A stretch of 64,000 nucleotides of DNA from Pyrinomonadaceae bacterium (GTDB lineage Bacteria > Acidobacteriota > Blastocatellia > Pyrinomonadales > Pyrinomonadaceae), in contig JAVEDE010000079.1 of the NCBI GenBank assembly GCA_030841105.1, forward strand, positions 1 through 64,000, read 5' to 3'. This document shows positions 8,254-16,460 of this stretch, piece after piece. The position numbers and the translations under genes are program-made. A model generated the notes under the pieces. That model worked only from the letters and a program-made list of their open reading frames with translations. It searched no databases and was not told the DNA's origin. Position 1 is the first letter of the stretch; every line of letters starts with the position of its first letter.

Positions 8254-8685
8254 TTAGAGGTTGTGGATGACGCTCGTCACGACGCCCCAGACTTCAAACT
8301 CCATCTCCTCCAGAATTTCGAGCGGTTCGTAAGCCTGATTGTCGGGCACGAGGAAGAGTTTGCCGCGGCGTTGCGAGATGCGCTTGACGGTGAGTTCGCC
8401 GTCAATGACCGCGATGACGACGTTCGAGTCCTGCGGTTCGAGCGCGCGGTCAACGACGAGGATGTCGCCGGGGTGAATCCCCGCGCCGATCATCGAGTCG
8501 CCCGCGACGCGCACGAAGAAGGTCGCCGCAGGGTGTTTGATGAGGTGGCGGTTAAGATCGAGTCGCCCCTCGATGTAGTCCTCGGCGGGCGAAGGGAAAC
8601 CGGCGGACACGGAGGCCAGAAAGAGCGGCCGCGCCCACTTGGTCGAGCGATCTGGCCAGAGTACGGATTCAGCAATTGTGTTCAT
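8254..8685 (-). CDS. umuD: UmuD-like S24 self-cleaving peptidase
   Basis: The 143-residue protein belongs to the LexA/UmuD S24 family. The Ala28-Gly29 pair in SVSAGFPSPAEDY is the expected self-cleavage site. The nucleophile is S64 in VAGDSMIGAGI and the general base is K101 in ELTVKRIS. There is no DNA-binding domain, so it is UmuD rather than LexA. Activated UmuD' normally joins UmuC to form translesion polymerase V, but in this locus only a scrap of umuC follows. It may be an orphan, or may serve a UmuC encoded elsewhere. No SOS box could be recognised in the 250-base upstream region, which is shared with the divergent membrane-protein gene. Confidence 0.9.
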   Translation of the reverse strand: MNTIAESVLWPDRSTKWARPLFLASVSAGFPSPAEDYIEGRLDLNRHLIKHPAATFFVRVAGDSMIGAGIHPGDILVVDRALEPQDSNVVIAVIDGELTVKRISQRRGKLFLVPDNQAYEPLEILEEMEFEVWGVVTSVIHNL

Positions 8686-8936
8686 GAGAAGTCACCCGTT
8701 GGCTCGTAGCATGGCGTTGAATGAAAGGCGAACGGGATTCTACTCGCGTCCAACTAACGAAGACAAGAAAATTATTTTTTGCGACTAAGCGACGCGCGCT
8801 CTACCTCTCAGGCACGCGGCGGAGAAAAATATTGACATCATCAAGCGATAGGATAACATTCAGTTAGGTTCACCCGCCTCACGTTTCTTTAATTCCAGTT
8901 TCAGACCGATACCGCTCGCGCCGAAGGAGTGTAATG

Positions 8937-9341
8937 ATGCCCGACGAGAATGCGCCGCAGCAACCCGACCCCGTACCCGATAACGCCATCACGGAAGCCA
9001 AAGTGCCGGAGATGCAAGTGAGCACGCGCAGTCGCCTGTGGTGGGCGATCCTCGCCGTCTACCTCGCGCTCTTTGTCGGCACGGGCTACATAGCCTTCTT
9101 CAACCGCGATACCAACCCGGCCTTGAACCGTTCCGCCGACACCTACGCCATCTCCATCACGGACGAATCCTCGAAAGCCTTCATCATAGACGTGCTCAAA
9201 GATGAGGCCGCCGAACACAAGAAGAAAGAGGCGCTCGGCCAGCAGTCTTTCAACATCGTGCTCGGCTCGCTGCTCGGATTCCTCTCCGCCTCCGCCGTCT
9301 CGCACATCGGCGCGAGCAGCGGCGGCGGCAACAAAGAATGA
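8937..9341 (+). CDS. Membrane protein with two predicted helices, unknown function
   Basis: The 134-residue protein starts at the second of two adjacent ATGs, placed seven bases after AAGGAG. An N-terminal acidic, proline-rich region precedes a transmembrane helix (about residues 34-54, LWWAILAVYLALFVGTGYIAFF). A soluble stretch of about 50 residues follows, then a second short hydrophobic segment, SFNIVLGSLLGFLSASAVSHI, and a glycine-serine tail. I do not recognise the family. It is divergent from umuD and is followed by a tRNA gene on the other strand, so it is likely monocistronic. Confidence 0.75.
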   Translation: MPDENAPQQPDPVPDNAITEAKVPEMQVSTRSRLWWAILAVYLALFVGTGYIAFFNRDTNPALNRSADTYAISITDESSKAFIIDVLKDEAAEHKKKEALGQQSFNIVLGSLLGFLSASAVSHIGASSGGGNKE

Positions 9342-9387
9342 ACTTTCGTCAGGGCGTTCTAGGCGTGGATTAAAGAGAGAAGAAGAC

Positions 9388-9464
9388 TGGTGCTCCCGGC
9401 GCGATTCTAACGCGCGACCTTCCGCTTAGGAGGCGGACGCTCTATACAGCTGAGCTACGGGAGC
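9388..9464 (-). tRNA. tRNA-Arg(CCU), CCA encoded, altered G19-C56 pair
   Basis: The minus strand folds as a full cloverleaf: acceptor GCTCCCG/CGGGAGC, anticodon stem TCCGC/GCGGA around loop CTCCTAA, T-stem GCGCG/CGCGC, A73 and CCA. The T-loop is TTAGAAT, so C56 is A, and the D-loop AGCTGTATA has T at position 19. The usual G19-C56 contact is thus replaced by U19-A56. Confidence 0.9.
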
Positions 9465-9508
9465 GTGCAAAGAAACTTAGCAGATGTCTCAACCTCAGTC
9501 CAGCGCGC

Positions 9509-10030
9509 TCAAGATTGATACTTGATGAGCGAACGCACGTCGTAGCCCGCCAGTTTTTCCCGGCCGGGGAGGAATTCGAGTTCGACCACGAAGACGAGTC
9601 CGGCGACCACGCCGCCCAGACCTTCGACCAGATCAACCGCCGCCTTGGCCGTGCCACCCGTGGCGAGCAGGTCGTCGGCGATGATGACGCGCGCGCCCGC
9701 GCCCACCGCGTCGCGGTGAATCTCCAGAGTGTCCTCGCCGTATTCGAGCGCGTAAGAGACTCGCGCCGTCTCGGCGGGCAGCTTCGAGGGCTTACGCACG
9801 GGCACGAAGCCCGCGCCGAGATGGTAGGCGAGCGCGGGCGCGAAGATGAAGCCGCGTGCCTCGATGCCGAGCACCACGTCAACCTTCTCGTCCTTGAACT
9901 CTGCGGAGAGCGCGTCAACCGTCTGGCGTAAACCCTCCGGGTGCTTGAGGAGCGTCGTGATGTCGTAGAAATTGATGCCGGGCTTCGGGAAGTCCGGCAC
10001 TTCGCGGATCAGTCGTTTGAGATTGTCCAT
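9509..10030 (-). CDS. apt: Adenine phosphoribosyltransferase
   Basis: This 173-residue enzyme salvages adenine by joining it to PRPP to give AMP. It has the type I phosphoribosyltransferase fold, with the PRPP-binding motif [14 protein letters not shown] near residue 115, the family signature [18 protein letters not shown] near residue 56 and [12 protein letters not shown] near residue 80. The length is typical for Apt. The acylphosphatase gene ends only 14 bases upstream of the start, so the two are probably cotranscribed. The divergent tRNA-Arg orientation is the same (minus), 45 bases downstream. Confidence 0.96.
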   Translation of the reverse strand: MDNLKRLIREVPDFPKPGINFYDITTLLKHPEGLRQTVDALSAEFKDEKVDVVLGIEARGFIFAPALAYHLGAGFVPVRKPSKLPAETARVSYALEYGEDTLEIHRDAVGAGARVIIADDLLATGGTAKAAVDLVEGLGGVVAGLVFVVELEFLPGREKLAGYDVRSLIKYQS

Positions 10031-10044
10031 CAGTTTGTCCGTTG

Positions 10045-10320
10045 CTATCTTTCGATGCGGAAGGCGACGTATAAGCCCGTCGGTTCGAGGCTGAGTTCTT
10101 CGACCTGTTCGACGCGGCCGGAGACGGGGCCAGCGGCAAGATCGTCTTTAAAGCCCTCGACGCCATCGGGCGAGCCTTCGGCCAAAACTTCGACGCGCCC
10201 GTCGGCGAGGTTGCGCACGTACCCGACCACCTGATGCCGCGCCGCCACGCGCTGCGCGAAGAAACGATAGCCGACCCCTTGCACTTCCCCGCTGACGAAA
10301 TATTTACGTGCGACCCGCAT
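10045..10320 (-). CDS. acyP: Acylphosphatase
   Basis: This 91-residue protein hydrolyses the carboxyl-phosphate bond of acylphosphates. The catalytic arginine lies in [14 protein letters not shown] and the catalytic asparagine in [13 protein letters not shown], both at the usual spacing. The size is that of the family (about 90-100 residues). It lies directly upstream of apt on the same strand, with a 14-base gap, indicating an operon. A 96-base gap separates it from the glycosidase gene upstream. Confidence 0.95.
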   Translation of the reverse strand: MRVARKYFVSGEVQGVGYRFFAQRVAARHQVVGYVRNLADGRVEVLAEGSPDGVEGFKDDLAAGPVSGRVEQVEELSLEPTGLYVAFRIER

Positions 10321-10416
10321 GCTCTGAAGGTTGAAACGTTTGGGATTCGTAAGACGCGCTATCGTAAAAGAACTGCCGCGAGAATTGCAATCGCCCGCCC
10401 GCGCCGCGCGTCGAAG

Positions 10417-13227
10417 CTAATGCCCCTCGACGAGTTCGAGGATCTTCACGTCGCCGGGCGGGACGTTGATTCTCACCGTGTTCTCGTTCGCGTTGCGGCC
10501 GATCTCAAGCGGCGCGTCGAGCGTCCATTCGCGCGCCTCACGGATCACATGGCCGCGCCGCAGCGCGAGCGTGACTTCGACGCCCGCGTTGCGGTCAACC
10601 TGCGCCAAGCCTTGCTGCGACTTGAAGACGCCGCGATTGTTGATGAGCGTGACGAGCCAGCCGCGCCCGGTGCGGTTGATGAGTCGTTGCACGTCGCCCT
10701 TGATGCTTACGGGCGTCGCCTCCGCGAAGAGGTGCGTGAAGAGGTGCGCGGCGGCGGGCGTCAGACGCTCGTCGAGGCCGAGCAGGTCGGGCACGGCGCA
10801 GTAGATGACGCGGCCGCGGCCGACTTTGTTCGAGGTGATGAGCGGATCGCCCGTCGCGGTCTGCATCAACACCTGCGCGCTGCGCCGCTCGACGCGTTCG
10901 TAAAGGTAGACGCCGCCGCGCAAATTCGCGCCCGCGTCGTTCGGCAGCAGGCACTTCGCGTCGTCGTCCTCTGTGGTTGCGCCGAGCGGGCGCACGCCGA
11001 GCAAGTCTTCGGGTAGCCCTCTGGCCTGCGCTGAGTTGAGGATGAAAGTGCCGCCCCCGCGAATGTAAGTCTTGAGTTGTTCAACCCAAGCGGGCGTCCA
11101 CTCGATGCGCCCCGCTGCGACGACGGCGCGGTAAGAGTCAATCGCCTCGCGCCGTTCGTCGGAGGCGACGAGCACGTCGAAGATGTCGCCGAAGATGCCG
11201 TTTGTGAAAAACTGCCGGTCGGCCGTCGCCGGTTCGCCCTCCGTGACGGGCGCGGGGTAGTAGGCCGCGCCGAAGAGTTCGCGCAACGCGCGGTCGTGGC
11301 GCGTGGGCGGTGAGACGCCGAACGCCCACTGCGGGTAGTCGGTCATGTCCCAACCGTGCGCCGGGTCGAGCAGGAAGGCGACGGGCGTGTAGGGCGTGCC
11401 GCGTTCGGCGTGCCGTTCAGCGAAGCGGACGAACTCGTCCGTGATGCGGCCGAGCGGGTTGAGTTGGAACGGGTGCTCGCCGGGCGCGGGTTTGAAAAAC
11501 TGATCGTTGCCCTGTTCGAGATAGATGGCCGACGCGCCCGCCATGTAATAGAGGTAGTAAGTTTTGCGATACCAAGAGAGCGAAGGCCCCATCGTCGCGC
11601 CGTAGCGCGTGTGGAAGAAGTGGCGCGGGCCTGCGAAGTTTTGTAGCTCGGTGAAGGTGGTGGCGGTGTCGCCGAAGTTCGGCGCGTGGTAGTAGAGGAA
11701 CGACGCGCCGTACTGTCTGGCTGCGCCGCGCGAGAAGGCGACGCGCATCGCGACCGACGGCTGCACGGCCGAAGTCTCCAGGCCGATCATGCGCGCGCCC
11801 CAACGTCCGAGCGCGTGCGCGTAGGCGGTGCTGGAAGTGGCCTGCGCGGCGATGAGTTTGTCCCACATCGCGCCGGTCTCGGTGTGAAACAAGTTGCTCC
11901 ACTTGCGTCCGAGCGCGCGCGTGTAGAAAGCGCGATAGGCTTCGAGCAGTTCGCGGCGCGACATGGCGGGCGTGAGTTTCAACGCGGAGACCTCCGCAGC
12001 GTTCCACACGTAGCCGATGCTCTCGCCGGAGATCCAACCGATGAACTGTTCGCGCAGTTCGCCGTTGAGCAGTTTCCACACGGCCTGGCCGCGCTCCTCA
12101 GTCATCGTCGCCCGACTGTAGTTGATGACGACGGCGAAGGGCGCGCGCGTCTCGCGCAGGTGGCGCAGGAAGGGGCTGCCCTCCTGCGCGTAAGTCGCCA
12201 GTTGGTCGAGCGTGATGACGGGCACGACGAGCGGCGAAGAGAACAGCGGCACGTCGCGCGCGCCCTTGTACCGGGCGACAAACTCTTCGAGCGGTTCGGC
12301 GTTGAACGGGTAGAGCGGGCGTTCGGCGGGCGGCCGGTCGAGCAGCGGCCAGAACTCCGGCGCGATGTTCCAGGGCATCACGAAATCGCGCCCGGCGACG
12401 AGTGGACGCCGCCACGCGGGCGGAGTGTGCCCCGTCACGTCGGCTTCGAGCAGTGGCGCGAGCGGAGTTTGTCGCGCGGCGAATTCACGGAGGACGCGCG
12501 ATGCGGCGAAGTCAGGTTTGGCGCGACCTTCGGGGACGTAAGCGAGATCGTTCGTGAGCAGGAAACAATCTACGTGGCGGCGCGCTTCCGCCGCGCGTTC
12601 GACAAGGAGCGAGACGCGCGCCGCGCCCTTCTCGAACGCGCCCGTCGCCGCCGCCCCGCCCGCGCCGTCCCACACGAACGCCCAACCCCAGTACATCGCC
12701 GTCTCGTCGTGCGGCGCGAGTCGCGCTTCCGCGCCGAACTCGCGTAGGTAAACTTCGCGCCCGCCCTGCGTGATGCGCAGTGTGAAGTTTTCGCTGCGGC
12801 CGAGCCAGTCTGCATAGCGCACCCAGACGTGATAACGCCCCGTGCGTGGAATCTCTATGTCCTGATAAATCTCGGCGCGCGTCTCGTCCGCACTCGCCGC
12901 CGCCGAGTTCCATTCGCTTTCGCCGCCCTGCGACCATTCGGCCGACACGCCCGGCCCGTTCATCCCCCACCCCGGCGCGCCCGCGCGCGTGAGCATCGCC
13001 CACGAAGGGTTCGACACGGGCGCGTTCAGAGCGTCAACCGAGAAGCCGCGCATGTTCTCCGCCTCGTACCAGAGATACTCCGGCGTCGCACGCGCCGCCG
13101 TGTTCGTGCTGCGCCGTGCGAACGCGCCCGCGCTGCGCTGCGCGAACGCCGTCGCGGCGCAGAGAGACAGGCACGCGGCGACGATGAAGAGACGCGCCAG
13201 ACCTGAGACGTGTAATCGCAAACGCAT
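10417..13227 (-). CDS. Large secreted protein with beta-sandwich and glycosidase-like domains
   Basis: The 936-residue product begins with a signal peptide (ending CAATAFAQ). The first 230 residues include a carbohydrate-binding-like beta-sandwich (EIYQDIEIPRTGRYHVWVRYADW). The middle, about residues 250-650, reads like a TIM-barrel glycosidase core, with blocks such as QFIGWISGESIGYVWN and TYYLYYMAGASAIYLEQG. Residues 690-860 resemble a glutamine-amidotransferase-like trimerisation domain of beta-galactosidases (YIRGGGTFILNS, VGRGRVIYCAVPDLLG). I infer a glycoside hydrolase acting outside the cytoplasm, but cannot name the family or substrate. It follows the terminator of the HemQ-like gene. 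Confidence 0.72.
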   Translation of the reverse strand: MRLRLHVSGLARLFIVAACLSLCAATAFAQRSAGAFARRSTNTAARATPEYLWYEAENMRGFSVDALNAPVSNPSWAMLTRAGAPGWGMNGPGVSAEWSQGGESEWNSAAASADETRAEIYQDIEIPRTGRYHVWVRYADWLGRSENFTLRITQGGREVYLREFGAEARLAPHDETAMYWGWAFVWDGAGGAAATGAFEKGAARVSLLVERAAEARRHVDCFLLTNDLAYVPEGRAKPDFAASRVLREFAARQTPLAPLLEADVTGHTPPAWRRPLVAGRDFVMPWNIAPEFWPLLDRPPAERPLYPFNAEPLEEFVARYKGARDVPLFSSPLVVPVITLDQLATYAQEGSPFLRHLRETRAPFAVVINYSRATMTEERGQAVWKLLNGELREQFIGWISGESIGYVWNAAEVSALKLTPAMSRRELLEAYRAFYTRALGRKWSNLFHTETGAMWDKLIAAQATSSTAYAHALGRWGARMIGLETSAVQPSVAMRVAFSRGAARQYGASFLYYHAPNFGDTATTFTELQNFAGPRHFFHTRYGATMGPSLSWYRKTYYLYYMAGASAIYLEQGNDQFFKPAPGEHPFQLNPLGRITDEFVRFAERHAERGTPYTPVAFLLDPAHGWDMTDYPQWAFGVSPPTRHDRALRELFGAAYYPAPVTEGEPATADRQFFTNGIFGDIFDVLVASDERREAIDSYRAVVAAGRIEWTPAWVEQLKTYIRGGGTFILNSAQARGLPEDLLGVRPLGATTEDDDAKCLLPNDAGANLRGGVYLYERVERRSAQVLMQTATGDPLITSNKVGRGRVIYCAVPDLLGLDERLTPAAAHLFTHLFAEATPVSIKGDVQRLINRTGRGWLVTLINNRGVFKSQQGLAQVDRNAGVEVTLALRRGHVIREAREWTLDAPLEIGRNANENTVRINVPPGDVKILELVEGH

Positions 13228-13233
13228 AGACGC

Positions 13234-13285
13234 AAAAACGCGGCGACGGTTGGACGACGCTTTCGTCGTCTGCCACGTCGCCGCG
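13234..13285 (-). terminator. Intrinsic terminator of the HemQ-like gene
   Basis: On the minus strand CGCGGCGACG pairs with CGTCGCCGCG (13239-13248 and 13276-13285), with an inner GACGACG/CGTCGTC stem, followed by five T. It lies just before the start of the next gene. Confidence 0.8.
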
Positions 13286-13350
13286 CCCGCGGGCTGCCGG
13301 TAGTTAATTTTCTTCGTTAGGGACAGTTCGCTCTCGCTCCGCGCACGCCG

Positions 13351-14124
13351 TCAGCCCAACGCTTCGAGACATTCGGCGAGCGTGCGCTGGCGGCAGGTGT
13401 ACATGGGCGTGTCGCGCAGGGTGAAACTGCTGGCCTTCGTCTCGCGCAGTTCTTGTACGAGGTCTAGGAAGTCGGCCGGTTCGTCCGTCTCGAACGCGAC
13501 GACGAACTCCTGATCGTCGAGGCCGAACGAGTAGGTCGTGTGCAGTTTGACGGAGCGATACTTCGAGCCGATGCGGATGTGCTCGTCCATCATCTCCTGC
13601 CGCTCCTCGGCCGAACGTGAATACCAATCGCGCGTTTTGACGAACGGGTAGACGAACAAATAGTTCGCCTGACCGGGCACGATGTGCAGACGGTCTTCGA
13701 CGTGTTCGGGGTTGTCCTTGTCAATGTACATCGAACGCTTCGTCATGGAGAGGAACGACTGCGTCGCCTCGACGTAGCGGCCGAGTCCGGTGCGGTTGAT
13801 GCGCGCCGTCATCTCTTGAATCGGATCGAGCGAGTAGCCGATGCGCCAGATCATCAAGTCGGCGTTCGAGCGCAATCCAGCAATCGAGTAACTGTGAATC
13901 AACAACGTGCCGCGAAACTCTTCGACCGCTTCGATGAACTCGCGCCGCCCGCGCTCGCGCTCGGCCTCTTCGAGCAGACGCCATTCGGGGCGCACGCGGT
14001 AGAACGTGAAGTTGACGAACTGGCGCGGCAGGTTCGGCTTGACCTGTTCGATCCGCTCGTCGCGGTCGGCCAGACGCAGAGAAGAGCGCGGGGGGGCAGG
14101 CGGCTGCACGTTGTCGGTACTCAT
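13351..14124 (-). CDS. hemQ: Chlorite dismutase-family protein, HemQ-like coproheme decarboxylase
   Basis: The 257-residue protein shows the dimeric ferredoxin-like fold of the Cld/HemQ family. Signature blocks are KRSMYIDKDNPEHVED, YPFVKTRDWYSRSAEERQEM and LDDQEFVVAFETDEPADFL. H182, in MMDEHIRIGSKY, is at the place of the haem-ligating histidine, and Y133, in SMY, may be the catalytic tyrosine of coproheme decarboxylases. The chlorite dismutase distal arginine could not be placed, so a haem-synthesis role is more likely than chlorite detoxification. I chose the ATG at 14124, after AAGGATG; an in-frame upstream extension to 14277 is basic and unlike the family. A terminator follows. Confidence 0.85.
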   Translation of the reverse strand: MSTDNVQPPAPPRSSLRLADRDERIEQVKPNLPRQFVNFTFYRVRPEWRLLEEAERERGRREFIEAVEEFRGTLLIHSYSIAGLRSNADLMIWRIGYSLDPIQEMTARINRTGLGRYVEATQSFLSMTKRSMYIDKDNPEHVEDRLHIVPGQANYLFVYPFVKTRDWYSRSAEERQEMMDEHIRIGSKYRSVKLHTTYSFGLDDQEFVVAFETDEPADFLDLVQELRETKASSFTLRDTPMYTCRQRTLAECLEALG

Positions 14125-14428
14125 TGTGCTTTCATCCTTAAAATAATTGCGTCGGAGGCGTCGCCCGTCGCGCAGGTCGGGAAGAGTGTAAGTTCGCGGA
14201 CTCCGAAGCGGCGCGCGACTATTGTGCGGCGAAGCGTGAGAGATTGCAAATGGCGGTGGGCGCTTCCCGGCACGCACGGCACGGCGTGTTTATCTTTCGG
14301 ACGCCCCCGCCCGCGCGCGTGTCCGGCAAACAATTTTCGTCGCGTCATAATTTCGTGAAAGAGATCGGCGAAAGTCTGGTGGGCTTTTAACCCGAACTCG
14401 GCGTGCCTCACCAGCCGCCCCTCATCAT

Positions 14429-14752
14429 ATGATCGAAAAACGCAGACACCCGCGCGTGCGAGCAACCATCCCCATTGACTGGGGGCTGACGCCGCAATGC
14501 CTCAAACACGACCGCATCACGAGCTTCAGCATCGGCGGCTGCTTCATCCAGACCAGAGAAGCCGCGCGCCCGCTGACCCTCGTCTACATCCGTTTCTTCC
14601 TCTCCCCCGAAGGCGAGCGGATCATCCGCGGCGAGGTTCGCTACCATCTGGACAAGGTCGGACTCGGAGTCGAGTTCGTAAACTTAACCGAGGGCGACAA
14701 GCAGAACTTTCAAGCCCTCGTAGACTACTATCGCAACGCGCCGACCAAGTAA
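14429..14752 (+). CDS. PilZ-domain protein
   Basis: The 107-residue product is a single PilZ domain, which usually binds cyclic di-GMP and controls motility, adhesion or exopolysaccharide. The N-terminal RRHPRVRA motif (residues 5-12) supplies the arginines of the ligand site. The second motif would be D/N-x-S-x-x-G; here it reads TSFSIGG (about residues 31-37), so the acidic or amide residue is not in its usual form and binding may be altered. GLGVEFVNLTEGDKQNFQALV is typical of the domain end. The gene is divergent from hemQ and no neighbouring gene suggests its target. Confidence 0.85.
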   Translation: MIEKRRHPRVRATIPIDWGLTPQCLKHDRITSFSIGGCFIQTREAARPLTLVYIRFFLSPEGERIIRGEVRYHLDKVGLGVEFVNLTEGDKQNFQALVDYYRNAPTK

Positions 14753-14895
14753 GCCCTCGCTCCGGCTTCGCCGCATGACGCTCCCGCCGTCGTGCGGCGA
14801 TGGCGCGAAAGCTTAATCGAACACATGCCGGTCGAATCCGTCTCCCACCGCGCGGGTATGACTATGAATATGCCTACGGCAATTGAACGCCTCCT

Positions 14896-14943
14896 CCATC
14901 TTTCACACGCCCCTGCCGAACGCCCCCATCTTTCACACGCCCC
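14896..14943. repeat. 18-bp direct repeat with 30-bp period
   Basis: CCATCTTTCACACGCCCC occurs at 14896-14913 and 14926-14943. It lies in the 334-base gap between the PilZ and cytochrome c genes and precedes a possible -10 sequence, TATACT. Confidence 0.6.
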
Positions 14944-14976
14944 GCCGCTCGGTTATACTCGCCGCGTTCAACCTAT

Positions 14977-15061
14977 AAGTTTCAAGTTTCAGGTTTCAGG
15001 TTTCAAGACTGACGGCTTCTCCGGTCTTCAACTTGAAACCTGAAACCTGAAACTTGAAACC
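14977..15061. repeat. Heptad-repeat palindrome upstream of cytochrome c gene
   Basis: The left arm is built from GTTTCAA/GTTTCAG-type 7-bp units and the right arm from their complements (CTTGAAA, CCTGAAA). They can pair over about 27 bp around a loop near 15010-15025. It ends about 26 bases before the cytochrome start codon. Confidence 0.75.
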
Positions 15062-15086
15062 GCCTGTATCTGGAGACACTCTTTCA

Positions 15087-15542
15087 ATGAAGCATCTCAA
15101 ACTCGCGTTGCTCCTCTCCGCCGTCGCCGCCGTCGCCCTCGCCTGCGCGAGCACCAACACCAACACTCCTCAAACAGTCAACACGAACGCCGCCACGACG
15201 AACGCTCCCACTGCTGCGCCGCCCGCCACGCCCGCCGACGAACTCGCCGCGGCACGCGCCACCTATAACGCCGCCTGCGTCCGCTGCCACCGCGAGAACG
15301 GCGAAGGCGGCCTGACCGACATCGGCGACGGCGGCACGCTCAAAGTTCCCAGCTTCAAATCAGGCCACGGCATCAACCACACCGACGCGCAGTTCGCACG
15401 CCAGATCGCCAAAGGCGGCGACGGCATGCCCGCCTTCGAGAAACGGCTCAACCCCGAACAGATCGGCGGCCTCGTCCGCTTCATCCGCCAGGAATTTCAA
15501 GCGGGCTTACTCAAAGACGGCGCGCCCGCCCCCTCGCATTAA
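15087..15542 (+). CDS. Class I cytochrome c lipoprotein
   Basis: This 151-residue exported electron carrier starts at the ATG at 15087. The signal peptide ends in a lipobox (ALAC, C20), so the protein is probably lipid-anchored. A Thr/Asn/Ala/Pro-rich linker (residues 21-50) leads to a single cytochrome c domain. Haem is attached at CVRCH (64-68), and M114 in GGDGMPAFEKRL is the likely sixth ligand. Domain size and motif order fit small diffusible or tethered class I cytochromes. An upstream in-frame start at 15054 would put 11 polar residues before the signal peptide and is less likely. Its partner oxidase or reductase is not in the window. Confidence 0.9.
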   Translation: MKHLKLALLLSAVAAVALACASTNTNTPQTVNTNAATTNAPTAAPPATPADELAAARATYNAACVRCHRENGEGGLTDIGDGGTLKVPSFKSGHGINHTDAQFARQIAKGGDGMPAFEKRLNPEQIGGLVRFIRQEFQAGLLKDGAPAPSH

Positions 15543-15588
15543 TCGAAACGCACGCGCCTATGTTATCCTCCCGCGCGTCCACATGCGC

Positions 15589-15662
15589 GCACCCGTAGCT
15601 CAGTTGGATAGAGCGTTTGACTTCGAATCAAAAGGTCGTAGGTTCGAGCCCTACCGGGTGTA
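15589..15662 (+). tRNA. tRNA-Arg(UCG)
   Basis: The cloverleaf has acceptor GCACCCG/CGGGTGT (G1-U72), D-stem GCTC/GAGC with GG in the loop, anticodon stem TTTGA/TCAAA around CTTCGAA, and T-arm GTAGG-TTCGAGC-CCTAC. No CCA is encoded. It differs widely from the UCG tRNA in the array at 28559. Confidence 0.93.
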
Positions 15663-15672
15663 CTCAATAAGT

Positions 15673-15704
15673 AAGGGCACGAACTTTCGTGCCCTTGTAG
15701 TTTT
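15673..15704 (+). terminator. Hairpin after tRNA-Arg
   Basis: AAGGGCACGA (15673-15682) pairs perfectly with TCGTGCCCTT (15687-15696) around a four-base loop, followed by GTAGTTTT. Confidence 0.75.
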
Positions 15705-16160
15705 ATGAATGGCAAATTAAAACGAGCGCTCATCGTTTCGCTGTTGCTGTCGCTCGTGTGCGTTGGGACGAGCGAGGCGCAACGGAGGAGAAGGATGAAG
15801 GATAGGCCGAAGCGTGCGTCGGAGCGTGTCGTGACGCCCGGCGTGTGGGGCGGCGCGCATATCCGCCTCGACGTTGAAGAGAAGGGCGCAACGGTGCAAT
15901 ACGATTGCGCGCACGGCTCGATTGACGAGCAGCTTGCGCTCGACGCCGAGGGACGCTTCGACGCGCGCGGCACGTTTGTACACGAAGGCGGCGGCTCGAT
16001 TCGCATCGGTATTAACCGTGTGCGCCAACCGGCGCGCTACGCGGGTCAGGTCAGCGGCGGGCGGCTTAGCCTGACGGTGACGCTGACGGAGACTTCGCAA
16101 GCCGTCGGAACTTACACGCTCACGCGCGGCAGCGAAGGGCGGGTTCGTAAATGTCGTTGA
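15705..16160 (+). CDS. Secreted protein of unknown function
   Basis: The 151-residue product has a signal peptide (cleavage near GTSEAQ), then a short Arg/Lys-rich patch (RRRRMKDRPKR). The remaining domain, from TPGVWGGAHIRLDVEEKG to YTLTRGSEGRVRKC, is predicted all-beta. Two cysteines (in YDCAHG and at the end, RKC) might form a disulfide. The pattern WGGxHIRLDVxExGAxVxYDCAHG is one I associate with exported hypothetical proteins of Acidobacteriota, but I know no function for it. The start codon follows directly on the tRNA terminator, and no strong ribosome-binding site is visible. Confidence 0.75.
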   Translation: MNGKLKRALIVSLLLSLVCVGTSEAQRRRRMKDRPKRASERVVTPGVWGGAHIRLDVEEKGATVQYDCAHGSIDEQLALDAEGRFDARGTFVHEGGGSIRIGINRVRQPARYAGQVSGGRLSLTVTLTETSQAVGTYTLTRGSEGRVRKCR

Positions 16161-16460
16161 AGACTGCCGCAAGTGATCTCGCTTTAAGCGCTGTTAGTGT
16201 CTGAACCGACCTCGCACGACAGGTGCGCCTCGTAAATACAATTGACAGTCGTCAACCACACGGGTTAATCTCCGACGCACTCATCTCGTTAGAAGCTTTC
16301 CACGAGCGCGAGTTCGGCTCTTAGCTTCTTAGTTCACTAACTAAGTTCAACTGAACAAACTCTGTCACAATCAAGGCCTTCAAAACCATTTGAAGGCAAA
16401 CGCCGCTCTCCACCCGCAATCTGCCCCTAGGTTCTTTAAGTTAAAAAGAAAGAAGTCCAC
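16161..16460 (+). other. Intergenic leader of the lamin-tail gene
   Basis: No gene is visible. TTGACA at 16242-16247 is followed 17 bases later by TTAATC, a weak candidate promoter, which would give a leader of nearly 200 bases. The interval is AT-richer than the flanking genes. Confidence 0.35.

Noticed and set aside
13351..14277. True chlorite dismutase
   Set aside because: The sequence fits the coproheme decarboxylase side of the family and no distal arginine motif of chlorite dismutases could be placed.
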